Source of the DNA: Ligula intestinalis
Lineage: Eukaryota > Platyhelminthes > Cestoda > Diphyllobothriidea > Diphyllobothriidae
NCBI GenBank assembly: GCA_036362985.1
Contig: JAYGXS010000008.1
Coordinates: 9,524,866 to 9,588,865, forward strand
DNA: 64,000 nt
Direction: 5' to 3'
In this document: positions 23,440 through 34,445 of the stretch, piece after piece
Layout of the letters: the number at the start of each line of letters is the position of its first letter
Numbering within the stretch: the stretch's first letter is position 1
Made by a program: the position numbers and the translations under genes
Notes under the pieces: generated by a model
Told to the model about the DNA's origin: nothing
What the model saw: only the letters and a program-made list of their open reading frames with translations
Database searches by the model: none

Positions 23440-23770
23440 TTGCGCTCACAAGTATTTGCTGGCGCAGGAGCTTTGCGTGTTTCGCCGGCACTTTATAGAT
23501 GCCTCTAAACGTTTGGTTAACGTCTATCAGATGACTACTCTCAACCAAATGAGCCACAGTCACGCTTCATATGGACTTTCCTTCGCCTCTGTTTGTCCAA
23601 GCAGGATGGTGTGCTCGCATGCGATTAGATAGCTGCCTAGTACAATATAACTTGCCCCACATGAGCATGGCAAATTGTAGATACACATTAAAAGAGGTCT
23701 GGAACGGCAGTCTATCCTTGCCTTCACGGCGAAGAAGTGGGGCACTTGGGAATAATAATCTTAGCTTAGC
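23440..23770 (-). pseudogene. Degraded PLE fragment, copy 1 (mate 26125-26440)
   Basis: The - strand reads YNLPCSCGASYI near 23680-23640, a decayed GIY-YIG start. The rest is frameshifted. It is the duplicate of 26125-26440, so the remnant was copied with the surrounding block. Confidence 0.5.
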
Positions 23771-24409
23771 TGCTGTAAAAAATTTGCTAGCAAAAGACTC
23801 TGCAGAAAATTACTGCTCAGAGTAAAAATGCCAGTTGTTGTGTCTGTGCGGGCAGGACTAGTGGCAACCTCGTGAGCGCCCCCTTGTGGCCTCAGCCAAT
23901 CAGGAAAGGGTACACAGTGAGCTCGCAAGGCTAACAGTCAAGACGTGAGACATCGAACTGACCGAGAGACGGAAAATTCGGTTGTGACGGATATGCCGCG
24001 CGTCCCTGAAGTAAGTCGGCGATGGGCTTGTGTAGCAGCGAAGAAAACGTGTCAGCGCAGAGGGAATGCTGATTTTAGGATCGTCACAGGCGTGCTACTA
24101 ACATTTATGCTTAATTTGGTGGGTTTCTAGCGGTTCTTCAATGATGCACTGGGTAGGCATTCCGAATTGTCAGCTGCTCACAAACATTCAGTTGAAGAAT
24201 TTCTGTCGTTGAAACTATCAAGCTATCCCTGCTAATGTGAAGATGTAATTTGTGCGTTTAAACGATTGAACGAGATGCCCAAAACGGCCGGCAGAAGTCT
24301 CGAATATTCGAGCTTTCCAGTAGTGGTTCATTTATTATGTTGTTCGGGAATATCAATCATCCTGCTCAGAAGCCGGTCAATCATCTAGCTTTGTTTTACA
24401 GTAGGGTCC

Positions 24410-24595
24410 AATGATAAAGAAGATCCGAGAAAGCAAAGGGAGACCGGAATGGCGTTTTTGGCTTATTAGCCGTCATCGGCCAGTCATACCTAATCTTGAG
24501 GGATGGAACCCCCGAGACCTTAACCCGGGACCTTTGGTCATTGAGTTCAACACTCTACCTCTTGTCCACGGCTTCCTTGCTTTGGTGGTTGAGAT
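24410..24595 (-). mobile_element. tRNA-derived SINE copy
   Basis: Contains GGGAGACCGGAATGGC, GGCTTATTAGCCGTCATCGG and the tRNA-like head at the right end on the - strand. Confidence 0.65.
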
Positions 24596-24899
24596 TGGGA
24601 ATATGATGAATGCATGTGTTTCGCCGATCTAGTAGAGGAACAATTAAGTTCCGCTTTGCCGAGGAGCTCGCAATGCAAACCCGCCCGACCGTCACATAGG
24701 GTCCAATGAATTATTTAAATCTGCCAACCTCCCCTAATGATTAAGTGACCCTTGAAGTCATTCTGGTGAATTCTAGATGACTGCTTAGGATATCCTGCCT
24801 GGGCAGACAGTCTCCTGTATCACTATTGGTGGATTCTATACGTGCAGTAGACTGGGCAGGTAAAAGGACCAAATGTTAGCAATTTTCAAAGCTCTCGGC

Positions 24900-24982
24900 G
24901 TGCCTTCGTTGCTAAATTTGTATAATGTTGGTTGCACTGAAGCCTTCCCTGCTGATGTGGGTTCGAATTCCACCGAGGGCAC
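24900..24982 (+). tRNA. tRNA-like sequence (83 nt), duplicate
   Basis: Same layout as 22720-22802, with a better T arm (GTGGG TTCGAAT TCCAC). The anticodon loop lacks a clear U33, so a functional tRNA is doubtful. Confidence 0.3.
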
Positions 24983-25051
24983 GAATATTTCACAATTAGA
25001 TCAACTAAATTATTTAACTTAGCCAAAATTTCTTTCTCCTTGCCACTACAG

Positions 25052-25126
25052 GAACCCAACAAGGCTACGGCTTCCTCTCCGTCCAAGGAAAGCGCAACTA
25101 TCCCGAACAAGGAAAAGGTATTTAAG
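25052..25126 (+). CDS. Larger symmetric exon, 75 nt (copy 4)
   Basis: Acceptor CTTGCCACTACAG, donor GTTAGA, weaker than the GTGAGA of copy 3. Encodes EPNKATASSPSKESATIPNK followed by EKVFK, differing from copy 3 at two residues, so the duplication is recent or conserved. Confidence 0.6.
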
Positions 25127-25629
25127 GTTAGAGTTGTGCGTAAATTCAAAAAAGGTTATAGTTGTTCAGCGATGATACCCAGGTAAGCATTCAGGAGATC
25201 CAGTTTGGCGAACGAACGTTTTTGCTTAATTCAGCATCAGGCAAATACAGTAATATAAGGGAGGGTAGAGTTGACGAAAGTGTAGGCAACCAGTCAGTAA
25301 TAATTAGGGTAAAAGGGGGGAGAGGTGTTAAGGGATCAAAGGGGGTCTTAATTGGAGACCAGAGGGGGGGGGGGCGCAACGGGTAAGGGGAGGAGAAGGG
25401 ATGCGACAATTAGTTAATGTCGTCCCATCGTCCTTGGCTCGCGTTTTGCTGGGAAGTGTGAGGATGCAAGTTGTCATCATTTCATGACAGCGTGAGTAGC
25501 CTGGGGATATTAGCTGTAGTAGCATAGTCACTGTTCCGCGCGGGCGCAGATGTTGACTTAACCTTTGGCCACGGGTTCCTTAGGGCCGCTGAAAACATCT
25601 TCTGCGCACATAAGACTGGGTTAGTGAGG

Positions 25630-26110
25630 TATATCAGCATCAGTATATTAAGGGATATCTAGGAAAAATTCCTTTGAGTGCCTTATTTGTACATAGGTGC
25701 AGTGGTAGCAGAAAATTTGTTTCTCAGACTGTTGGCGAGGCCAGTTGTCCTGTGTCATAGGATGAAAATAGGAGCAGACAGTGAAAAAACTCCGGAGATT
25801 TTTAGGAGAAAAACTGTCGCTCTTGTGGGGGTAATGCGTGGGATTTAGGAGAAAAAAAGGGAGTTCCAACGGGGAGCATTGCAAAGGTTCTCAGGACCAT
25901 CACCATGTGGAAGCCGCGTCCTGATTCTTCTTTGCTCATTGCAGAGTCCGCCAACGGAACTGGAAAATTAGAGGCATCCGTCCAGATCGTCGACAGTCCG
26001 CTTTGGGTCGAACCAATGGTGAATGTTTAGGCCGTCAGGTCTGGCTGATAAGATCGCTAGCGGGGTAATCACGGTACGCAGATAGCCAAGTAGGGTATAC
26101 CACCTCTGCC
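25630..26110. repeat. Segmental duplication D2, copy 2
   Basis: Mate of 20941-21420, in the same orientation. Confidence 0.8.
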
Positions 26111-26124
26111 GTCGAAAGTACCCG

Positions 26125-26440
26125 CTGACTCAGGAACTTTGCACGTTTTGCCGGCACTTTCTAGATGCCTCTTAACGCTTGGTTAACGTCTATCCGATGA
26201 CCACTTTCAACCAAATGAGCCACAGCCACGCTTCATATGGACTTTCCTTCACCTCTGTTTGCCCAAGCACGATGGTGTTCTCGCATGCGCTTGGATAGGT
26301 GCCTAGTACAATATAAATTGCCCCACATGAGCATGGCAAATTGCAGATACACATTGAAAGAGGTCTGGAACGGCAGTCTATCCTTGCCTTCAAGGCGAAG
26401 AAGTGGGGCACTTGGGAATAATAATCTTAGCTTAGCTGCT
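26125..26440 (-). pseudogene. Degraded PLE fragment, copy 2
   Basis: Reads CNLPCSCGAIYIVLGTYP-like sequence on the - strand. It is a decayed GIY-YIG start duplicated from 23440-23770 or the reverse. Confidence 0.5.
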
Positions 26441-26599
26441 GGATAAGTACGTAATAGTTGTCTTGGCTTGCACACGCGGAAAGCCCAATCCCCCCTGTGA
26501 ACTGTTTTTAATAGCCTTTCAAACCCACGTTGGCAGAATGTACACTTTTGTGTCATCAGATGGCTTTAGTCAAGCCGAAACCGACAAGTTAATTGAGAA

Positions 26600-27296
26600 G
26601 AAGATGACTCAATCGCTGGGACAATGTGTTTATTCGCCTGAAGTTTCGACATCTGTCGGGGATTCAGCATCAGGGAAATTAGCAGACAACAGTAGCAGAA
26701 ACGAATAGTGAATGCACAGGGGTTTGCTGTATTTAAAGGATAATCTCATTACTGCAAACATACAGCCACAATTAACGTCAATTGTCTTCTTACGCGTGGA
26801 TAGTTTGTTGAACGGCACGCGGGCTCTGACTTGTTTAACTTTCATAACGGGCGGTGGGCTCGGGCGAGATGACTGCTCGGCCACCTGTCCCTCCGGTGTT
26901 AGTATGGGATGACGCGGTGACCTGTCCATTCCCCGAGTGGCGACTTGCTTTGGCCAAATTGAGTTTCAGCACCGAATATGGATTGGGGCAGATCGTTGCA
27001 CTTGTTGATGGATTGGGGCCCGTGAACCATGACTCAAGTAGTTCTCGGCTCACCCGATTGTCAACTCTTGTGATAATTTCGGACTCATCAAAGTTAAATG
27101 TGTGGTCGGGTCTCGTCGAATGAGCCGCAACTTGAGAATTGGCATCATTTCGCCGCAGTGCTGCCGCGAGTTGGGCTATTCGCGTCTTGAGAAATCTACC
27201 AATTTCTCCGACATAGTTGCTTAGCACGCAACTGCACCGGATCCTGAAGACGACCCCATAGGTTTCTTGTCTTCGTAGTTTGACTTTCGGCTTCAT
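26600..27296 (-). mobile_element. PLE 3' part with endonuclease and hammerhead-like end
   Basis: The frame 27296-26835 encodes a PLE GIY-YIG domain (GVVFRIRCSCVLSNYVGEIG, then SQVAAHSTRPDHTFNFDE and ELLESW). About 150 bp downstream on the same strand, at 26681-26634, lies a hammerhead-like motif. Gene-then-ribozyme order is that expected for a PLE 3' terminal repeat. The 5' end is missing. Confidence 0.7.
26634..26681 (-). ncRNA. Hammerhead ribozyme relic in PLE end
   Basis: The - strand shows CTGATGC (consensus CTGANGA, last base mutated) and then CGAAACTTC around a stem II built from GAATCC/GACAGAT. The changed core base and the TTC site suggest an inactive ribozyme. Confidence 0.5.
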
Positions 27297-27299
27297 TAT

Positions 27300-27560
27300 C
27301 TGACGCCGTAAGAAGGAGCCATTGCAGCCTGACTCTCAGTCCACCAGGTAGCCACTCAATACAAGAAGACGCACACCCGACTGACTGCGCGGTCCGAGTT
27401 ATCCCGTCAGTTGGCAGCCCTCCATGCCACGGTTGTTTGTGCACCGTGATAGTTTCAAGTGCATCAGATTGATTGTAGGCCGAGGATTGGCCTTACTCTC
27501 TCCCCACTGCCAGCAACAAGCCACCGCATAGCTGGTTGATCGCCGGAAATGGGATGGGCG
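27300..27560. repeat. Dispersed repeat family R1, fragment
   Basis: Similar to 800-1080 and 28400-28680, for example GCAGCCTGACTCTCAGTCCA and GATAGTTTCAAG followed by TGTAGGCCGAGGA. Abuts the PLE at its right side. Confidence 0.6.
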
Positions 27561-27564
27561 CAGT

Positions 27565-28124
27565 GCTGAAAAGGAAAACTTATTTTTCTACAGAACCGTA
27601 AACATTTGTGCACACACTAATTACTATCGCCAAAATATTGTTTTCTACTCTCCCCCCTCAAATTTATGCGTGCATTTTACTGTTTCTCCTGTCGAAATAC
27701 TGAGGGATTCTCAATTGCTTGTGGCGCTGTTTAGCTTGGCAGAGAAAATTTTCAACGCATTATACAGTTTGGAGAGAAAAATGCTAAGCAAAAACAAGAG
27801 AAATGACTTAGGCTTATGCTTGTACAGCGGCATGCTAACATCAGTCCTAAATCTGAATCTAGCTTAAATCCCAAACCCAGTCCGCATCACCGTAGTGACC
27901 ATTTTTCGTCATTCAGGTGCCGCTGTTTGCGCCAATAAGACGCTAGTATCTTAAACTACCTGGCAGAATAAAGTAGCAATTTAAACAAAGTTAAAATCTT
28001 CCTCAGGATGTGATGGTTAACAATGCCAAAATATCCAAAAATCAAAGCAAGTGCGTCCAGCATATGATCGGTGTACATATAGGTACTAATGTATGTATGT
28101 ATATGTGTACTATACGTAGGTATG
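27565..28124. other. No recognised feature
   Basis: Unique-looking sequence with a 65-codon open frame (27670-27867) lacking splice or homology support. Confidence 0.35.
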
Positions 28125-28710
28125 AATGAATTACCTGGGTTAGATAACGACGACAGTTCGACTATCGCTCTCGATGATGTACATCGCGAGCTTCAGTACG
28201 TTGAAGGAATACGCTGTAGCTATGCCTGGGATATAGTGAAAATAGTCTGGTCGGATCTACCCCACTCTTTTACAACTCCTACTACGGAACCCGATGAGAA
28301 GACAAAAGTTGAGAAGACCGGAGATGAGAGAGGGTGCAGGCGGCTGGCGCGTACCAACAGCACGCCTCGCTAGCTGGTCTTTCGCGTCGGAGCGCCGTAA
28401 AGGCCACATTAAACAGGAGCTATTGCACATGACTCTCAGCCTGCAGTTAGCTACTCCACACAAAAAGACACACACTGGACTGACTGCGGTGTCCAAATTA
28501 TCCCGTCAGTTGGCAAACCTCCAAGCCACAGCTTTTAGCCCACTGCGATAGTTTCAAGCGCACGAGATTGTTTATAGTGAGGAAAGAAATGCGCTGGGGG
28601 TCAACCTCACTCTCTCTCCCTCACCGCCACCAACAAGCCACCGCCTAGCTGATTGATCGCCTGAGATGGGATGAGAAGACGAAGATGCGATCACTGGAAC
28701 AAGAGTTTTA

Positions 28711-28752
28711 TTTGCCTGACGTTTCGGATTCCGTCGGGAATCCTTAGTCATA
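28711..28752 (-). ncRNA. Hammerhead-like relic, left end of nested insertion
   Basis: The - strand shows a perfect stem II (GGATTCC CGAC GGAATCC) followed by GAAACGTC. The upstream core reads TGACTAA rather than CTGATGA, so self-cleavage is unlikely. Confidence 0.5.
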
Positions 28753-29088
28753 GGTAATCGTACACAGGTCTGAGACATGCGCAGATAAGGGGTAATACAT
28801 GCACAGATTGCACGGTATTTATAGTACGCATGCGGGTGACCGCTGCGAACTATAAATACCGTGCAATCTGTGCATGTATCACCCCTTGTCAGTTCTTGTA
28901 GTCACCGCTTGAGGTCTTAATTGGTGCGGTGATTGGTCAGTAATTGCCACAGCGTTCTTGTTCGCGTCGGATGCGGGTTTGGTAATTGCGCGACAATCAT
29001 GCCCGCTGTCGTCGGAGTTGTTGTTGCACCCAGTGCATGTATCACCCCTTATCTGCGCATGTCTCAGACCTGTGTACGATAATCTATG

Positions 29089-29130
29089 ACTAAGGATTCC
29101 CGACGGAATCCGAAACGTCAGGCAAATAAA
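29089..29130 (+). ncRNA. Hammerhead-like relic, right end of nested insertion
   Basis: Mirror copy of 28711-28752 in opposite orientation, with the same stem II and the same core changes. The shared mutations imply that they arose before or during the insertion. Confidence 0.5.
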
Positions 29131-29364
29131 ACTCTTGTTCCAGTGATCGCATCTTCGTCTTCTGAACTGCTTCCTGGGACTCGAATATTCGCTACTATTG
29201 AGATGGGATGGCTGACGTGGCTGGCAGTGCCAGCGGACCCGTCTCTGCGCGCAACGGCACGACCTGGCCCTTGACACACACACACACACACAGGATTCGC
29301 ATAGCCAGGGGACAGGAATGAGCCTGCGCCGCCTGACTTCCTGTGCCACATATCACCTACTTCA

Positions 29365-30367
29365 CATACAGTATGGCGAGTGCTGCAAGAAACATTCCGC
29401 AAGTTGAAAAAGACCGGTTATGACTCGGAAACCAACATTGGGTAGGGTTGCAATACTTTATATCATGCAGTCCAATTTTAATTATTTTCAGTCACACTAG
29501 GATGCCGACTCTGTGATGAGCTTCTTTCTGACCGCTGCAAAAACGTTGATTCTGTAAAATCTGGCTACGTAAATAGTATGCATTTTTATCCTTGATCTTG
29601 GCTGCCTTTATAAATTCAAATATATTTTATGGAAAACATGCACGCAAAAATTCTGTCCTGTTAGTATATTATAGCAAATTACACCTTATGTAAATTTTAT
29701 TCATGAAGAAAGGGTTTCCGTCACTTTTAGAAAAGGTTCTTACTTGCCGAATGCTTTTAAAAGCTACCGACTGCTAGAACTGAACTCAAGTTTCACAAAC
29801 TGAATGTTGTGTTCATCCTTTTTACGGCACTGAACGTTGTTGCCTACGGTTGCCTACGGTGGTTGCATAGCTCTCAAAGAATTTTGCAACATACATGGAT
29901 CATGCTTTACATATCAGGGACAGCATTAATTAATTGACGGATACGATGAATTATGAATAAACATGGCTCAGTCGTAAAAAAAACTCCAAATTAGAAATTT
30001 TTTAAACCGAAGGAAACCCTTCCAATAAGAATAAAATTTAAAGAAGGCTTAATTTTCTATCAACTTTGTGTAAGAGAGGATTAATTCGTGCATGTTTTCC
30101 ATAAAATATATTTAATTTTATAAAGAGAGTCAAAATCAAGGATAAAAATGTATACTATTTAAGTAGCCAGGTGTTACAGAATCAACTTTTTTTGCAGCGG
30201 TCAGAATGAAGCTCATCACAGAGTCGGCATCCTAGTGTGACTGAAAATAATTGAAATTGGACTGTATGATATACAGTATTGCAACCGTACCCAATGTCGG
30301 GTTCCGAGTCATAACAGGTCTTTTTCAATTTGCGGAATGTTTCTTGCAGCACTCACCATACTGTATG
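29365..30367. mobile_element. Fold-back palindromic element, copy 2 (complete, 1003 bp)
   Basis: The outer ends CATACAGTATGGCGAGTGC and GCACTCACCATACTGTATG are inverted copies. Similarity continues inward through TTCCGAGTCATAAC, CAGTCACACTAGGATGCCGA and ATACTATTTAAGTAGCCAG. It has no open frame of note and folds almost completely on itself. Confidence 0.85.
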
Positions 30368-30769
30368 CTTTGGATAGTGCCATGTTCAGGCAACTGCAGG
30401 TCATGAGCTTAACCACCTAGTGATAAGAAATCCAGGAATTAAGTAATTTAATCATTCGTTTGCATTAAAAGTATCCTCTGACATTCCAGGAATGAAGGTG
30501 TTTCTCGTTGTGGGTGGTTTTTACCAATAAAGTTGATTTTTGCCAAGAATAACGCCAGTTTGCAACCATGAAAATGTAACGCCGGTTAAACTTTAGGGTT
30601 TCCCACCATTGTTTGCACCTTTTAAATGCTACTTGATTTCTTCAAATTAAATATTTTGCAATATTTTTTGTGCATTTTACCTTTAAGCAAACCATGTACT
30701 CAAAGTTTACGCTTCAGCACAGCAGTACAGACATAAAATACAATCTTTAACTTGTAAAAGCAGGATCTT

Positions 30770-31615
30770 GGTTCCCGATGGCGTGAAGTTCAGATGGTAG
30801 AGATCAATCAACAGGTAGAACAGAGGCCGGTATGAAGCGAGTGGCGGTTGCTAAAGCTGTAAATATATCTGTCAAGACGATAAAGTACTGGTGGTCAGAG
30901 TAAAAACAGGTAGTTACCCTTGTAAATTATAAGACCTTTGGAAGATCAAACATTTCGGGGAGAGTCAAAAGGATCGTCATTACAAACTCCATTGGTAAAC
31001 TAAGGCAAAGCAAAAGAATACTCGCAAAGAGACTAAAATGCACCGGTATTTGCATGACAATTTGGGTTTTACCGCCTATCACAGAAGGCAAATCTCTAAA
31101 CTAACAGAAAACCAAATCACAGATAGGATGACCTTTTATCAGTTGGCCAGGGTGTGGACTACAGTCATAGCGTGGCAAGCAATGTATTTTGGAGGTCTCT
31201 CTGACCTTCACATTGTACCACAATCAGTGAATGATGAATATTAAAGAGATGAAATCCTAACGTAAAGGGGTTTTAAAACATGCGGAATATCGGGTGTGTA
31301 GGTAAACATTTGAGAATAAACTTCATTTTTGTGAAGGACGGAGCCACGGCTCATGCAGCGCTTGAGACTCAGAGGTTGCTGACAGAGAAATATCTTCACT
31401 TCTGGAGGAAGGGCATATACACAGCAAATAATCCTGACCTTAATATAATTGAAAATCTATCGTCAATTCTCGGTAATATGACTTATGAGAAAATGCCTGC
31501 TCCTACAGCTGCGCTGCTGAACTGGATAGATCTCTACTGGACACCTGAGGAAAATCCTTATTGGAAACCCACCAGAATCTCCTTCATTCGAGTCCCAGTA
31601 AGGTAGAAGCTATCC
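30770..31615 (+). pseudogene. Dead Tc1/mariner-type transposase
   Basis: Fragments in order: an HTH-like start around 30830-30900 (VAVAKAVNISVKTIKYWWS, then stop), a middle part at 31038-31244, and the catalytic end at 31310-31500 with FVKDGATAHAA and NNPDLNIIENLSSIL, matching the Tc1 pattern (D-G-A-xx-H and PDLNPIENLW). Stops and frameshifts separate them. Terminal inverted repeats were not identified. Confidence 0.7.
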
Positions 31616-31619
31616 TAGA

Positions 31620-33671
31620 GGTCAAAGGAAGCTTTCATGTAAGGTATATTAGGAAATATACACTTCTTTAGACAGTGAGAATGTGTTACTAGGGGGGCAA
31701 AAAATTTCGGGAGACCCCTTATCATAAGGGCAAGTTCTCCCACCTAGAGTGGTCATACTATACCCGTTACCGGATGCCATTTACAGCACAGATGCGAGTT
31801 ATTTTTCCCTTGGTTCACATTTTGATCCTGCTACCTGCTTTTATGTTATCCACAGAATGGGCCGGCCACCAGGGATACCCCAGTCACCGACCACGGCACT
31901 CAGTCGTTAAGGTTTACAATATCTACTACCGAAACGGAGGAGACCACACAGACGGTATGCTTTAAGTGTACTTGATATGGTACAAATTGGAAGGAGGGAA
32001 ACGAAATTATGGAAATCGAAGCTCAAGAATTTTTTTATGTTATTTAATCTCCCAACTTGTGTGCATTTGCCATTTTCGGTGTCCGCTATTTCTTCTACAC
32101 CAGTAAAGACAGGAGAGTATTACCCACAACAAGAACACTAGCAAGAGAGAATAAAACGGAAATTTAAACTTATCAGCCAACCTCATCGGAATATTTACCT
32201 TCCTGGATTTAAGCGCAAGATCACCTGTACTATTATAGGGAAGGTTGTGATTTTTCATTAACCTGCCTGGCGAGCAATAAAAGTTATTGCCTTTGTCATT
32301 TCCCGATACGCAACTAAGAGGAGAATTTTACTGAGTGTGTACAGCGAAGAACCATGCTACTGTTATCTTAACAGTTTGTGCAAATATGAGGATATAATGA
32401 GATTAAGTGCAGGACTTACACCACACATTACACTGGCTGCAGCAGCACATGTGCCATCTAAAAAACCAGATAAGAATTTCGATGATATTCTGCGAGTGAT
32501 AGACGTTTAGTTTTAGCCTTATTAGTAACATGAGATTTTTATTTGAGTTCTTACTTTACATTCCTTTAATCTCGGATAATCTTATTTATTTTGCGTTTTT
32601 CCGAATGTTTGAGCAGTGCCTTATGTTTATGTAAATGCCCATTTCACTTATTGCGCGCTTTTTTAACAAATAAATTAAATTGTTTTAATGAATATCTGTA
32701 TTACACGAGAATAGGCTTTCGTGTGCAGTTCTGGGAGGTAAATTAAACGTCGGCGAAAATCCTCTAAGTAGTGCACCTCATATACCCCTAACCCCAGTCC
32801 ACGGCGCAAAGTGCCTCGCACACGTTCAATTTCTCTGCGGAACAAATTACTCCTAGCGATTGCGGAAAAAAGTTAAATCACATTTTTCCACTTGTCCCCT
32901 ACCTCTTCAATTTCCTTCACTGCTTATACTATGCTGCCACTCCCAATACTCCTATGACCACCATTTCCGTAGAAAAACAACTAAATAGAAAATAAACCTA
33001 AAACTATAATAAAAGTTATAAAACTCAAAAATAAAAAAAATAAAATAAGTTATAAATAGGTAAGAAATTTAAATCAGTAAATTTCTCTGTTTGGTTATGG
33101 TGCGCATTTTATTTGCAAACATAGTAATTAAATTTAAACATTTATGGAAAGTACAGTAAGCGTCTTCTATTTCATGGAATCAACTAGTCTGTATTAGCCC
33201 CTATAGACTCAAACTCCAAGGTTACGTTAAGATATGGGCCAAATTCAATCATCTATAACTAACTAAAAGGGGAACGTAAAGTACAGAAAAAATTATATAT
33301 CTACATGACTTGCATTCAATAAGGCCTTCTTTATCTTAAATTTGCGTTATCATATTGGACATTTTGCGTTTGCTCAAGGACATTTGTGCGTTATTTGTGC
33401 AATAAAACAAACACTTCTTGGTTACTGTATTTTGTGCAACAAAACTTCACAGGATAGCTAAACATAATTTTTAAAAAATGCAAATCGCCAGTTTTACTGC
33501 AAAAAATGTGATTCTTTTCACTTGGTTTCACTTGAATCTGAACAATTTTTTGAGAAATTAGTAAGTTAACTTACTCATTTCCCAAAGGATGTCTTTCCAT
33601 GAAGGTTTATTTCACTGCAATTTTTCCTGTGGTAATATATTTTATTTTCCGGTTTTCCATTTGTTCTTCAG
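31620..33671. other. Long AT-rich intron, no recognised feature
   Basis: About 2 kb with several AT-rich tracts (notably 32990-33070). No convincing exon, RNA gene or transposon protein was seen on either strand. Confidence 0.45.
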
Positions 33672-33680
33672 ACGTCCACT
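33672..33680 (+). CDS. Possible 9-nt micro-exon (TST)
   Basis: TTTGTTCTTCAG, nine bases, then GTGAGT. The splice sites are good, but nine bases carry little information. Confidence 0.35.
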
Positions 33681-33778
33681 GTGAGTGAACACCTATTTCT
33701 GTCATGTTTGATTTCGGGTTATGAATCATACAAACATTCAAAACTCTTGTTTAAATTGCTTCTTCTCTCCTATTGTAG

Positions 33779-33802
33779 GTCACCTCAAAAGGACGCTCCT
33801 AC
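33779..33802 (+). CDS. Micro-exon, 24 nt (VTSKGRSY)
   Basis: The acceptor GCTTCTTCTCTCCTATTGTAG and donor GTGAGT are both strong; 24 nt, phase 0. Confidence 0.65.
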
Positions 33803-34020
33803 GTGAGTGATTGCAACAACAATGTGTGTACATATTATGGTTCGGTAGCTCTTTGCCTTGACCATAAGCTGAATAGTCAATCAGTTATAATGGGTTGCAG
33901 TCAATCAAACAACCACGTCGCGTCCTTTTCAAAAACGACGTCCCAGGTTAAGGATAACTTTTGAGACTTGTCCCAGGAAAAAGCGTCAAGTCTGACGTCA
34001 ATTCTTGTTGTCCATTGCAG

Positions 34021-34128
34021 AGGCTGTCGTCCATGGCTAAAGGTGGTGGACCACTGTCGTCTAGTGATGTTGCCGTTCAGTCAAACGTAGATTTGGATGT
34101 AGAGGAAACGGAAGACCAGGGTTCCAAG
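34021..34128 (+). CDS. Symmetric exon, 108 nt, acidic
   Basis: The acceptor TTGTTGTCCATTGCAG and donor GTAAAG flank 36 codons; the other two frames contain stops. The peptide begins RLSSMAKGGGPLSSSDVAVQ and continues to an acidic DLDVEETED segment ending QGSK. It has no hydrophobic segment. This is the largest candidate exon in the window and fixes the phase at 0. Confidence 0.65.
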
Positions 34129-34223
34129 GTAAAGTGCAATTTTTCGTGAGTTTGATTTGAGTGGTTGGGGAGATTTGGTCACTTTTTTTGATCCACATGT
34201 GAAAAACTCGGCGCCTCTGGTAG

Positions 34224-34256
34224 GCTACGAACTACGGACAGGAATGGGAAGGTTTC
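34224..34256 (+). CDS. Possible micro-exon, 33 nt (ATNYGQEWEGF)
   Basis: Acceptor CTCGGCGCCTCTGGTAG, donor GTAAGC, phase 0. A second in-frame acceptor (GGACAG) would leave 15 nt. The pyrimidine tract is modest. Confidence 0.4.
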
Positions 34257-34349
34257 GTAAGCACCCAACATTCTCGGCAACTAAATTAAGAGGCCCCAGC
34301 AAGGCCTTATCGACAAATTAAGGTTAATTCGGTAAAAACTTGCCACTTT

Positions 34350-34445
34350 GATCTCCAGGCCCAGTTCTTTAGGAGAAGGAGAATAAGTGGAAGGCCAGCG
34401 TGGTAAGACTAGTTTATTCTGTACAGATGGATTAAAGAATCGTAA
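34350..34445. repeat. Solo terminal repeat of the 3895-6095 family
   Basis: CCAGGCCCAGTTCTTTAGGAG, then GTGGAAGGCCAGCGTGGTA and TTTATTCTGTACAG match the family ends. Confidence 0.5.

Larger units (their letters stand above)
24590..25630. repeat. Segmental duplication D3, copy 2
   Basis: Mate of 22450-23390. Blocks such as CTAGATGACTGCTTAGGATA and CCTGCCTGGGCAGACAG are identical. It holds the tRNA-like sequence and the 75-nt exon. Confidence 0.85.
28674..29198. mobile_element. Nested PLE-derived insertion with 12-bp target-site duplication
   Basis: TGAGATGGGATG occurs on both sides (28662-28673 and 29199-29210), while the empty R1 copy near 1050-1065 has one equivalent site (TGGGGTGGGATG). 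The ends are inverted copies (GAAGACGAAGATGCGATCAC, then GGAACAAGAGTTTTATTTGC) carrying hammerhead-like sequences. The interior has a second inverted repeat around 28800-28875. It encodes no protein and is non-autonomous. Confidence 0.75.
28125..29345. repeat. Dispersed repeat family R1, interrupted copy
   Basis: Collinear with 500-1215 except for a 525-bp insertion at 28674-29198. The right part resumes with a CA microsatellite (29274-29291) and the CATAGCCAGGGGACAGGAA block. Confidence 0.65.

Noticed and set aside
23967..24008. 42-nt phase-0 interval ending at GTAAGT
   Set aside because: Acceptor CGAGAG lacks a pyrimidine tract; neighbouring sequence is repeat-like.
33901..33946. Interval between TTGCAG and GTTAAG in the exon-dense region
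   Set aside because: 46 nt, not a multiple of three, and no better in-frame boundary was found.
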